From CAZGVV01 sp964529155 (GTDB lineage Bacteria; Pseudomonadota; Alphaproteobacteria; Rickettsiales; SXRF01), in NCBI GenBank assembly GCA_964529155.1, contig CAZGVV010000013.1:1-35413 (forward strand): a stretch of 35,413 nt of DNA, given 5' to 3'. The notes beneath the pieces are model-generated. The model made no database searches. It saw only the letters and a list, made by a program, of their open reading frames with translations, and was not told the DNA's origin. This document shows, in pieces, positions 24,615 through 34,099 of the stretch (positions within the stretch are counted from its first letter, which is position 1; each line of letters begins with the position of its first letter). The position numbers were made by a program, and so were the translations under genes.

Positions 24615-25484
24615 ATGGGAGCCAACAAAACTGAATATCCCCTTTATGCTACTTACGCCTATAATAGATACTGCGATCTTCCCCTTAAGATGGCATCTTA
24701 TATGAACCTGAGTTTACAGAGAATTGATGTTACTAATTACATGCCAAAACAAAAAGAATCTTCAGGCAAGTTCATTAAAAGCCGCGAAAGCTTTGAGGAA
24801 GAGCGTGAGCGCATGCATCACCAAATGCTTTCTTGCGTTTCTCATGACTTAAAAACACCGCTTGCCGCCGTGATTGGCTCTCTGGAAATTTATGACCGTA
24901 TGAAAGACCGCCTTACGCCTGAAAAACAGGGGCACCTTATTAGCACGGCACTTCAAGAAGCATACCGCCTGGATAATTTCGTCACCAATATTCTCGACAT
25001 GGCCAAGCTCGAAAATGGCATGGTAAAATTCAGAAAAGAAAATTGTGATTTAGAAATGCTGCTTAAAGATTGTTCTGAAAAATCAGGGCATCATTTTAAG
25101 GGTGGTGCCGTCCATATAATCCCGTTAACCGCCCCTATTACCATACAAACTGATCCCGCCTTAATGTGCCGTATCATTGGCGTACTTTTAGATAATGCAT
25201 TAAAATACGGAGGAAATCCGCCCAAAGCCACCATTCACGCCTGGACCGAAAACCGCGCAGCCATCATCACCGTTTCAGATAATGGCAAAGGTATTCCTTC
25301 CGACAAAATTGATGCTATTTTTTCCAAATACACACGGCTCGAGCACCAGGATCGCCAAAACGCCGGAACTGGCCTTGGCCTTGCCATCGGCCGTGAAATC
25401 ACGGCATTACTGGGCGGCACGTTAAATGCCGTAAACAGCGCACATGATGGAGCATTGTTTACGCTACGATTGCCCTTGCATTAG
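24615..25484 (+). CDS. Soluble sensor histidine kinase (KdpD-like catalytic half)
   Basis: 289-residue protein (from ATG 24615) with HisKA phospho-His77 in SCVSHDLKTPLAAVIGS, N box LLDNALKYGG (191-200, N194), G1 SDNGKG (221-226) and G2 GTGLGLAIGR (251-260). The kinase core resembles the C-terminal half of KdpD. The first 60-70 residues match no sensor domain I know and contain no membrane segment. The start is uncertain: TTG 24603 and ATGs at 24690 and 24702 are alternatives, and none has a clear ribosome site. The usual neighbouring response regulator is missing, so it may feed the receivers upstream or act on a distant partner. Confidence 0.85.
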   Translation: MGANKTEYPLYATYAYNRYCDLPLKMASYMNLSLQRIDVTNYMPKQKESSGKFIKSRESFEEERERMHHQMLSCVSHDLKTPLAAVIGSLEIYDRMKDRLTPEKQGHLISTALQEAYRLDNFVTNILDMAKLENGMVKFRKENCDLEMLLKDCSEKSGHHFKGGAVHIIPLTAPITIQTDPALMCRIIGVLLDNALKYGGNPPKATIHAWTENRAAIITVSDNGKGIPSDKIDAIFSKYTRLEHQDRQNAGTGLGLAIGREITALLGGTLNAVNSAHDGALFTLRLPLH

Positions 25485-25629
25485 ACACCAAGATACGCGT
25501 CTTCCTCACCCTTCTTTTCTTGCTAAAGTCATTTTAATTCAAAATTATGCGTACGCAAAAAATGAGTACACATATGGCTTTCCACCGATGGCAGGCACGA
25601 AACACATCTACCCACCCCCCCAAAAAAAC

Positions 25630-25774
25630 CTATAGTTATTTCAATTTAACATTATACGTAGGCGAAAAGAGTGTTTTCGAGAACCGGAGCGCAGCGTACA
25701 GGTGTACGTGAGCACCGGAAGCGCAGAAAACACTCTTTGCAGACATGTATAATGGTAAAGTGGAATAACTATAG
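25630..25774. mobile_element. MITE-like palindromic element, copy 2
   Basis: Second, better-preserved copy of the element at 8432-8573. Its ends are CTATAG and CTATAG (self-complementary). By hand pairing, the outer 30 or so positions on each side pair with two mismatches and two wobbles. Then AAAGAGTGTTTTC pairs perfectly with GAAAACACTCTTT, and the tip carries CGTAC-AGGT-GTACG. Two direct repeats, ACCGGAGCGCAG and ACCGGAAGCGCAG, flank the tip. It lies in the 316-base gap 25485-25800 between the convergent kinase and ovoA genes. The rest of that gap (25485-25629) shows only a C/A-rich stretch and no gene. Confidence 0.85.
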
Positions 25775-25800
25775 ATACAGCCCGTAAATAACTGCCTCAC

Positions 25801-27957
25801 CTAGCCCTGGCGCCGCCAGACGCTTGCGCGAGGAATAATATATTCATATTTACGGTGATGCTCACGCAACACAAATGCAATATCTTCACTGTGAATGCAG
25901 GTGAATTCCGGTAATAGCCTTGCGATATCTGAAATTCCCTGTAACCAACGGGATTTCGGTGTGTATTGCTCTTGCCAGCTTAGCGGTGTGGTCATCACTA
26001 AAATACCGCCAGGCCGCACCAGGGCATTTTTGCCCTGCATCCGCGCCAAACACGCAGCAGGATCGGGCAATCGGCATAGTACGTTAGCCAGCACCACCGC
26101 ATCAAATCCCAGAATATCCTCTGCTAATGCGCATGCGTCGCCTTGAGCGAAGCGCACGCGTTTGCGGTCAATTTCATTATCCACACGCGCCACCAAAGAC
26201 GTTCCGTCTTCACGCACATACGCCATTTCACCTGTATGCTGCAACGCTTCGGCTGCCCGGATAAAGGCGTGACTATAATCAATCCCCATGACCTCGGGAA
26301 AGGTGCGCGCCAGCTCAAACGCCGTGCGTCCCACCGCGCATCCCAAATCCAGCGCACGCTCGGTTTGCCCCGCAAATTGCACAGCGAGTTCAGCGCAATA
26401 TATTGGCAAATGCACTGTATTGGCAAACGTTACCGCTTTTCCAAGCGATGCATCTATGATCTCATCTTGCTCGCCCCAATGCATTAGCATATAGCGATTC
26501 AATAATTCCGTCCGCTCATAAATATCCGGCGGCTGATGTATATAATGCGCCTCACCGCAACCGCCATCGGTGGAACGCGCCAGACGGAATCCCGCATGTT
26601 GAAAGAAATGCGGCCGGAAATGAAACCGTGCAAATGCACTTGCCTCATCACCTGTGCTGATAAATGACCCACCCAGCATCATCTGGTGCGCACCATCAAA
26701 ACAGGGCACACTGAAATCATCGTAATAGGGGTGCGGTTGAAAGTCTGACAGTGGGTGGAAGTGATCTTCGCACCATTGCCACACATTACCGAACACATCA
26801 TGAAATCCCTTGGCATTTGCCGGAAATGCGTTTACCGGGCTTTCTCCACCGCTCACAAACGCAATATTCGCCGCACATTCTCCACGCAGCGCATGGTGCT
26901 CCGCTTCCGTTAGCAAACGATAATTAGCACCGCTTTCCTGCATATTTCGCCAGGCGCAGAACGCTTTCGCCTCATGAAAATTGACGCAGACAGGCCAATC
27001 CCACTGCATATCCACCATGTCAAAAACAGTACGCAATTTATACCGATGCAGACCCGCCGGTCCTTCCTGCACCCAGAACACCGGCGCTTTGCTATTGCGA
27101 TAAGACCGCCACGCCCATCCCTCTTCCGACCAGTATTGCCGCTGCGTATAGCCACCTGCCGTTACAAATGCATAAAATTCACCATTGCTAATGAGCTGGC
27201 GGCTGGCGCTGAAAGGTTTTACGTCACGCGTTTCCTTACCGTATTCATTATCCCAGCCAAAACTCGGAAAATCACGCGGTTTACCAAGCGCCACCTCACA
27301 CGCAGGCATGTCTATCATCGGATTTTCGGGAAAATGCCCCTCGGTTTTTAGCGCCACGAATTCCGGCCAGCCCTGTGGGCGGCGCACATGCTCAATTGGC
27401 AATTCGCGCATCAATACACTGGACGTTTCCAAATGAATCCGCTCGTGCTCAAAAGCCATTACCAGTGCCCACATCGGGCTTCCCATGGTAATCGGCAAAT
27501 GCTCCGGCGCCAGAAGCGGGTGTTCTTCGATCAAACGCCGCACTACTGCATACACATCCCGACGATATTCCCGGACCGCCTCCAGCGTTGGCCACACAGC
27601 CTTGCTTTCATATAGCGTATCCCAGCGCATTTCATCGACACCGGTTTCAAATAACACTTCAAACTCAGCATTTAGTGGGTGCTCCAGCAATCCGGCCACC
27701 CGTAATTTATTGATATAAAGCGATGCCGGATGACCATAATAAAATATCAGCGGGTGACGCAGTTGGTGATACGGTGGCTGGTAAAATGCCTCATTAGAGG
27801 CCAACCCGCTGAATAGCAGCTCGGTTAATGCCCACCCATCATCAAAATAATTCAATATTTTCTGACGGTTAGATCGCAAATCAAGTTGCGGCAATATATT
27901 TACTGTACTTTTGAGTGCAGATATTGGTATAGGCTGAGTATGCAATGCGCACGCCAT
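25801..27957 (-). CDS. ovoA: 5-histidylcysteine sulfoxide synthase / 4-mercaptohistidine N1-methyltransferase (ovothiol synthesis)
   Basis: Iron enzyme that joins the cysteine sulfur to C5 of histidine using O2. Its C-terminal domain methylates the mercaptohistidine, leading to ovothiol A, a redox-active thiol. The 718-residue product has three parts: a DinB-like iron domain (about 30-190) with RHPLIFYYGH (67-76) and H171-x3-H175-x-E177 in HERIHLET; an FGE-sulfatase-like domain (about 210-460) ending GNVWQWCEDHF ... GGSFISTGDE ... FRPHFFQHAGFRLAR; and a SAM methyltransferase (about 475-718) with ALDLGCAVGR (535-544). The methyltransferase and the RHPLIFY pattern favour OvoA over EgtB. No ribosome site precedes the ATG. 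The C-S lyase that would finish the thiol is not in the window. Confidence 0.93.
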   Translation of the reverse strand: MACALHTQPIPISALKSTVNILPQLDLRSNRQKILNYFDDGWALTELLFSGLASNEAFYQPPYHQLRHPLIFYYGHPASLYINKLRVAGLLEHPLNAEFEVLFETGVDEMRWDTLYESKAVWPTLEAVREYRRDVYAVVRRLIEEHPLLAPEHLPITMGSPMWALVMAFEHERIHLETSSVLMRELPIEHVRRPQGWPEFVALKTEGHFPENPMIDMPACEVALGKPRDFPSFGWDNEYGKETRDVKPFSASRQLISNGEFYAFVTAGGYTQRQYWSEEGWAWRSYRNSKAPVFWVQEGPAGLHRYKLRTVFDMVDMQWDWPVCVNFHEAKAFCAWRNMQESGANYRLLTEAEHHALRGECAANIAFVSGGESPVNAFPANAKGFHDVFGNVWQWCEDHFHPLSDFQPHPYYDDFSVPCFDGAHQMMLGGSFISTGDEASAFARFHFRPHFFQHAGFRLARSTDGGCGEAHYIHQPPDIYERTELLNRYMLMHWGEQDEIIDASLGKAVTFANTVHLPIYCAELAVQFAGQTERALDLGCAVGRTAFELARTFPEVMGIDYSHAFIRAAEALQHTGEMAYVREDGTSLVARVDNEIDRKRVRFAQGDACALAEDILGFDAVVLANVLCRLPDPAACLARMQGKNALVRPGGILVMTTPLSWQEQYTPKSRWLQGISDIARLLPEFTCIHSEDIAFVLREHHRKYEYIIPRASVWRRQG

Positions 27958-28073
27958 GTATCACTATCTGGGGAATTTCAGACCATTCGTCAAGATATGT
28001 ATTTTTTATATTTAAATGCTGCACAATCACTTTTAGAGATTTTTTATTAACATCTGTATTTTAGGATGCCGCC

Positions 28074-29249
28074 ATGCCGAGCCGGACTTCCAAACTTCCT
28101 GTCATCGTATTTCTGCTGTGTGTGGCGGGCATTGCTTATGCCGGGTACCACTTCTTTTTTGCCGTTCCGCATGGAGATATGTCAATGGCAGGCGGCGCGC
28201 CACCGGTCAGCGTAGCAGAGCCTATTGAGCGCGATATTCAGGAATGGCATGAGTTTTCCGGTCGCTTAGTAGCGGTAAATCAAGCAGAAATCCGCCCACG
28301 CGTGTCCGGCACAATTGACTCCATCTTGTTTAAAGACGGGGCCATGGTGAAAAAGGGTGATCTGCTGTTCATCATTGACCCACGCCCTTTCCAGGCCGCC
28401 TGGGAATCCGCTTCCGCCCGCGCCGAGTTTGCCCAAGGCGAACTCAAACGCGCCCAGTCCCTCATCGCCGATAAAGCATTGCCGCAGCGTGAATTTGAGC
28501 AACGCAAAAACGCCTATGCTGTAGCCTCTGCCGACCTCACCACTGCGCGGCTGAACCTAGCCTATACGCATATCACCGCACCGATCAGCGGCAAAGTAAG
28601 CCGTGCTGAAATCACCGTTGGAAATTTGGTGGAAGCCGGACCCAACGCGCCGCTGCTCACGACGATTGTAACCTTCAGCCCCATCTATGCCGACTTTGAA
28701 ATCGATGAAGCCTCATTCCTGCAATATGCCCGCAATGGCATTGCAAACCAGGACATCCGCAAAATTCCTGTACGGGTCAATCTGGATGGAGAAAGCACTC
28801 CGCATGAAGGCCATGTGGAATCATTTGATAACCGCTTAAGCAACGCGTCCGGCACTATCCGCGCACGGGCAGTGATCGAAAATAAAGACGCAATTCTGGT
28901 CCCAGGCCTGTTTGCCCGCGTGCAGCTTGGCACACCGGAAAAAACGCACTCGCTGCTGATCACCGACCGCGCGGTGGGCACGGACCAGAACAAGAAATTC
29001 GTATTCGTGGTAGGGGACGATAATAAAGCCACTTACCGCGAAGTAAAACTCGGTGGCGCGGTGGATAATTTGCGCATCGTGCGCGAAGGCTTAAACCCCG
29101 GCGAACATATCATCGTAAACGGCCTTCAGCGCGCCCGTCCCGGCCAGCCGGTAACACCGGAAGTAGTGTCGATGGAAGACCCCAAACCGGAAGATAACGC
29201 TCAAAAACCAGATGCTACTGTTCCTGAAGCCTCTGAAGCGAAAGAATAG
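28074..29249 (+). CDS. RND efflux periplasmic adaptor (membrane fusion protein)
   Basis: 391-residue AcrA/MexE-type adaptor linking an RND pump to its outer-membrane channel. An N-terminal anchor or signal (LPVIVFLLCVAGIAYAGYHF) lacks a proper lipobox, so it is probably membrane-anchored rather than lipidated. The split lipoyl motif appears as RVSGTIDSILFKDGAMVKKG and ITAPISGKVSRAEITVGNLV. A hairpin helix lies between them (ARAEFAQGELKRAQSLIADK), and the beta-barrel and membrane-proximal domains follow (VFVVGDDNKATYREVKLG). The tail (PEDNAQKPDATVPEASEAKE) is acidic. GGAT lies six bases before the ATG. First gene of the pump operon; no TetR, LysR or MarR regulator lies next to it. Confidence 0.93.
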   Translation: MPSRTSKLPVIVFLLCVAGIAYAGYHFFFAVPHGDMSMAGGAPPVSVAEPIERDIQEWHEFSGRLVAVNQAEIRPRVSGTIDSILFKDGAMVKKGDLLFIIDPRPFQAAWESASARAEFAQGELKRAQSLIADKALPQREFEQRKNAYAVASADLTTARLNLAYTHITAPISGKVSRAEITVGNLVEAGPNAPLLTTIVTFSPIYADFEIDEASFLQYARNGIANQDIRKIPVRVNLDGESTPHEGHVESFDNRLSNASGTIRARAVIENKDAILVPGLFARVQLGTPEKTHSLLITDRAVGTDQNKKFVFVVGDDNKATYREVKLGGAVDNLRIVREGLNPGEHIIVNGLQRARPGQPVTPEVVSMEDPKPEDNAQKPDATVPEASEAKE

Positions 29250-29255
29250 CGCGTC

Positions 29256-32200
29256 ATGAATATTTCACGCTTTTTCATCGACCGCCCGATTTTCGCCTGC
29301 GTATTGTCGCTACTGATTTTCATTGGCGGGTTGATAGCGATTAATAAGCTGCCGATCTCGGAATATCCCGAAGTCGTGCCGCCGTCTGTGGTCGTGCAAG
29401 CGAATTACCCCGGCGCAAACCCGGAAGTCATCGCCCAAACCGTTGCCGCACCATTAGAAGAGCAAATCAACGGTGTGGAAGACATGCTGTATATGTTCTC
29501 TCAAGGCACCTCGGACGGCCAGATGACGCTTACTGTCACCTTTAAAATCGGCACCGATCCCGACAAAGCACAGCAATTGGTGCAAAACCGTGTAAACCAA
29601 GCGCTTCCACGCCTGCCGGACATCGTCCGCCAATTCGGGATTACCACACTCAAGAGTTCGTCCAATTTAACCTTAGTGGTTCACCTTCAATCCCCTAATG
29701 AGCGTTATAATCTGCTGTATTTAGGCAATTACGCCACGCTAAACATCAAAGACCGCCTAAGCCGCCTGCCCGGTGTTGGCCAGGTAGTGATGTGGGGCGG
29801 CAGTGACTATGCCATGCGCGTGTGGCTTGATCCTGACAAAATTGCCGCGCGCGGCTTAAGCGCCGATGACGTGGTGGCGTCTATCCGCGAACAAAACGTG
29901 CAGGTTGCCGCCGGCGTCATTGGCGGGTCGCCTTCTCCCCAAGGATTGAATTTGGAGCTGAACGTCAACGCACAAGGCCGCCTGCAATCAGAAGAAGAGT
30001 TCGGCAATATCATCATAAAAACCACCAAAGACGGTGCGGTCACCCGCCTGAAAGACGTGGCGCGTATTGAGCTTGGTTCGTCGCAATATTCGCTGCGTTC
30101 GCTGCTGGATAATAAACCGGCCGTTGCCATCGGCATTTTCCAGGCGCCGGGGTCCAACACCATCGAAGTCTCTAATAACGTTCGCGCCACCATGGATGAA
30201 TTGAAACGCGATTTCCCGGAAGGCGTGGATTATCAAATCGTCTACGACCCCACCACCTTCGTGCGCGATTCAATTGAAGCGGTCATTCATACACTGTTGG
30301 AAGCCATCGCGCTGGTGGTGCTGGTGGTGATTCTGTTTCTACAGACCTGGCGCGCTTCCATCATTCCACTGCTGGCTGTGCCGGTATCTATTGTCGGCAC
30401 GTTCGCGCTCATGCTGTTGCTGGGCTTTTCTATTAATGCGTTGTCGCTGTTAGGCTTGGTGCTGGCAATTGGGATTGTAGTGGATGATGCAATCGTGGTG
30501 GTAGAAAACGTCGAACGCAATATCGCCAATGGCCGCACCCCCAAAGAAGCGACCTATCAGGCCATGCGTGAAGTAAGCGGGCCAATTATCGCCATTGGCT
30601 TGTCNNNNNNNNNNCGTGCCGATTGCATTTATCAGTGGCTTGACAGGTCAATTTTATCGCCAATTTGCGCTGACCATCGCCATTTCCACGGTGATTTCGG
30701 CCTTCAACTCCCTCACCCTATCCCCGGCCATGGCGGCGCTGCTGCTTAAGGGCCATGACCAACCAAAAGACTGGCTCACCCGTGTGATGGATAAGCGTTT
30801 AGCGTGGCTGTTCATTCCATTTAATCATGTCTTTAAACGCGGCTCTGATGCTTATTCCCGCCGTGTCGGCGGAGTGCTGAAACGCAAAACCGTGGCGATT
30901 GTTGTTTATGTTGCACTCATTGGCCTTACCGTATTCGGCTTTATGCATGTGCCATCGGGCTATATTCCGGCGCAGGATAAGCAATATCTCATTGGTTTCG
31001 CGCAGTTGCAAGACGCTGCAAGCCTGGACCGCACGGAAGAAGTCATCCGCCGCATGTCAGACATCACGCTCAATATGCCGGGTGTGGACCATGCGGTAGC
31101 ATTTCCCGGGCTGTCGATTAACGGCTTCACCAACAGCTCCAGCGCCGGGATCGTGTTCGTAACCCTCAAACCGTTCAGCGAACGGCACGGTGCCGTTATG
31201 TCCGCCGCCGCCATTGCCGGGGCACTCAACCAGAAATTCGGCGAGATCAAAGACGCCATGGTGATGATGCTACCCCCACCGCCGATCATCGGCCTGGGGA
31301 CTACTGGCGGCTTTAAAATACAAATCGAAGACCGCGCCGATTTGGGCAATGTCGAGTTGTATAAGGTGATGCAGGCGATTCAGGGCAAGGCGTGGCAAAC
31401 ACCGACTTTGGCCGGCGTATTTAGTGGATACCAGATCAACGTGCCGCAGCTATACGTCGATATTGACCGCACGAAAGCCAAGCAATTGGGCATTCCAATC
31501 ACCAGCATTTTCAACGCGATGCAAATCTACCTTGGCTCGCTTTACATAAATGATTTCAATAAGTTCGGACGCACTTATCAAGTAATAGCTCAAGCTGATT
31601 CTGCTTTCCGCGCCCATGCCGAGGACATCACCAAATTGAAAGTACGCAATGGTACAGGCGAGATGGTTCCGCTGGGCACGGTAGTGACCGTGCATCAAAG
31701 CTACGGGCCTGATCGCGCCATGCGCTATAACGGCTATCGCACTGCCGATATTAATGGTGGCGCCGCTCCGGGCTATTCGTCCGGGCAGTCGCAAGCGGCG
31801 ATTTTACAAATCATCCGCGAGGTGTTGCCCAAAGGCATGAGTTATGAATGGACCGAGCTGACCTACCAGCAAATCCTGGCCGGTGATACGGCCATGCTGG
31901 TATTTCCATTATGCGTACTCCTGGTGTTTCTGGTGCTGGCCGCGCAATATGAAAGCCTCGCGCTGCCGCTGGCGGTAATTTTAATTGTGCCAATGTGCTT
32001 GCTATGCGCTATTTTCGGCGTATGGCTGGACGGCGGTGACAATAACATCTTCACCCAAATCGGGCTGATCGTACTGGTAGGACTGGCGTGTAAAAACGCC
32101 ATTCTGATCGTCGAATTCGCCCGTGAGCTGGAGCTGGAGGGCGCAACACCGGTCAATGCCGCCATCGAAGCCGCACGCTTGCGGTTGCGGCCGATTTTGA

Positions 32201-32433
32201 TGACTTCATTTGCCTTCGTGATGGGCGTGGTGCCGCTGGTGCTTTCTTCCGGCGCCGGTGCGGAAATGCGCCATGCCATGGGTATTGCGGTGTTTTCAGG
32301 CATGCTTGGCGTCACATTTTTCGGCTTGTTTTTAACCCCGGTGTTTTATGTGATTTTACGCACGCTGAGCGGCAGAAAATTACATTCCGCCACTACCCAC
32401 GCCCTGCATATGGAGGAGTGCAAGCATGACTAA
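29256..32433 (+). CDS. HAE1-type RND multidrug efflux permease, interrupted by an assembly gap
   Basis: Proton-driven AcrB/MexF-like inner-membrane pump, about 1060 residues. It begins MNISRFFIDRPIFACVLSLL. The proton-relay pair is D410/D411 in AIGIVVDDAIVVVENVE and the relay lysine lies in VLVGLACKNAILIVEFARE. The first half ends at SGPIIAIGLS before ten Ns. The second half resumes in another frame at (F)VPIAFISGLTGQFYRQFAL. Relatives have LCAV or similar between, which needs 15 bases, so the apparent frameshift comes from a placeholder gap and the gene is most likely intact. The adaptor lies six bases upstream, and the outer-membrane gene overlaps the 3' end by eight bases. Confidence 0.92.
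30605..30614. other. Assembly gap (10 N) in the RND permease gene
   Basis: Ten Ns after AIGLS and before FVPIAF in transmembrane segment 5/6. The family pattern calls for about 15 bases here, which also restores the frame over the full 29256-32433 span. Confidence 0.9.
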
Positions 32434-34093
32434 ATATGCCCTGCTTTTGACACTCACCACCATCCTCACCGGGTGCAGCCTGGCGCCGGATTTTGTTGTG
32501 CCGGATATGCACCCGCCGGAAGCCTATAAAGAAGAACCAGCGGAAAAACAGGCGCAACCGGAAGGCACGTGGAAACCCGCTGAATTCTTAGAAAAAGCTG
32601 ATCGCGGTTCCTGGTGGACCTTGTTTCAGGACGATGTGTTGAATGATCTGGAAACTCAGGCCACCAATGCGAATCAATCCGCCAAAGCCGCCGCTGCACG
32701 GGTGGAAGAAGCACGCGCCACCGTACGCGCCAATGCCTTTGCCTTCTTACCGGATGTGACGCTCGGCGGCAATGCGCTCCGGGCGAAACCCTCAGGCGCT
32801 AATTTAGCCGCGTTTGGCTCACCCGGAAGCCCCAATATCAAACCCTACACTATGTTCAACGCCCAAGGCACTGCCTCCTATGAAGTGGATTTATTTGTCC
32901 GGGTACGCAGCACGGAAAACGCCTTCCGCTCCGACGCCGACGCATTGGAAGCGGATTACCGCAGCGTATTACTCGCCCTGCAAGCAGACGTGGCGCAGCA
33001 TTACTTCCTATTACGGGCGCTGGATACCGAGCGACAATTGCTGCGCGAAGCCATCACCATCCGTGAAGAAGCGGCGCGCATCATGCAACGCCGTTTTGAG
33101 CTGGGTGATGTCAGTGCACAAGATCAGGCGCGCACGCAGAGCGAGTTGGCTGATGCCCGCGCCAATTTGATTGATGTCGAACGCCGCCGCACCGTGCTGG
33201 AACACGCACTGGCCGTGCTACTTGGAAAAATGCCCGGTGAATTCGCGTTTGCAGAAGCACCGCTGGCCGATGTGCCGCCGGAAATTCCGGCGGGCATCCC
33301 TTCCACCTTACTCGAACGCCGCCCGGACATTACCGCTGCGCAGCATGCCATGGCCGCCGCAAACGCCCGCATTGGCGTAGCACGCGCCGCTTATTTTCCG
33401 AGTCTGTTTTTAACCGCCGCCGGCGGGTATCAATCCACGGAGCTGGGTGACTTATTCAAGTGGGCGAATCGTAGTTGGGCCCTGGGCCAACTTGCTGGCA
33501 ATGCGCTTTCGATGACGATTTTCAACAATGGCCGCACCGATGGCCGCGTGGATGCAGCGAAAGCGGCATACCGGGAAGCCGTCGCCAATTACCGCCAGCA
33601 GGTGCTGGTGGCTTTCCGTGACGTGGAAGACAGCCTCTCCGACCAGCAAAAACTGGCGGATCAGGCGCACCAACTCGAGATTGCCGCTGCCACTACCGCC
33701 AAAACCCTGGAACTTACCCGTAAACGCTATGATGCAGGTGATGTGAGTTATTTTGAAGTTGTGGATGCCGAACGTAATTCACTGGCTTCTGGACGTGCGT
33801 CACTGCAAATACGCGGGCAGCGCTTCTTCACCACCATCGCCTTGGTGCGCGCACTGGGCGGCGGATGGGCAGAACAATCAACGCCACAGGCTGCACCGAT
33901 TATGCCATCACCGGAAGCTGCACCGCTGCAAGAACCGCTGACACCTGCACCTACCCCCCAACCCATTATTTTGAAAAAGCCGGTGGAGGAAAGCACGCCT
34001 ATCATTCTCACGCCACCAGCGCCAGAACCGGCCATGGAGCAGCCAATCATTTTAATCCCGCCTGCCGCGGAAGAACCGACTGCATCGGAGTAA
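32426..34093 (+). CDS. Outer-membrane efflux lipoprotein (NodT/OprM family) with Pro-rich tail
   Basis: 555-residue TolC-like channel of the RND system. The lipobox LTGC gives acylated C17. Two OEP repeats follow: WWTLFQDDVLNDLETQATNAN, YEVDLFVRVRSTENAFRSDA, QHYFLLRALDTERQLLREAI, then LLERRPDITAAQHAMAAANARIG, LFLTAAGGYQS, NGRTDGRVDAAKAAYREAVA and RKRYDAGDVSYFEVVDAER. After the normal end (FFTTIALVRALGGGW) comes an unusual tail of about 70 residues rich in Pro, Ala and Glu, with three PIILxxP units (PIILKKP, PIILTPP, PIILIPP). The tail would sit at the periplasmic side. It overlaps the permease gene by eight bases. Confidence 0.93.
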   Translation: MTKYALLLTLTTILTGCSLAPDFVVPDMHPPEAYKEEPAEKQAQPEGTWKPAEFLEKADRGSWWTLFQDDVLNDLETQATNANQSAKAAAARVEEARATVRANAFAFLPDVTLGGNALRAKPSGANLAAFGSPGSPNIKPYTMFNAQGTASYEVDLFVRVRSTENAFRSDADALEADYRSVLLALQADVAQHYFLLRALDTERQLLREAITIREEAARIMQRRFELGDVSAQDQARTQSELADARANLIDVERRRTVLEHALAVLLGKMPGEFAFAEAPLADVPPEIPAGIPSTLLERRPDITAAQHAMAAANARIGVARAAYFPSLFLTAAGGYQSTELGDLFKWANRSWALGQLAGNALSMTIFNNGRTDGRVDAAKAAYREAVANYRQQVLVAFRDVEDSLSDQQKLADQAHQLEIAAATTAKTLELTRKRYDAGDVSYFEVVDAERNSLASGRASLQIRGQRFFTTIALVRALGGGWAEQSTPQAAPIMPSPEAAPLQEPLTPAPTPQPIILKKPVEESTPIILTPPAPEPAMEQPIILIPPAAEEPTASE

Positions 34094-34099
34094 GTAAGC

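Noticed and set aside
34094..34099. Fluoride riboswitch in front of crcB
   Set aside because: Only six bases separate crcB from the preceding coding region.
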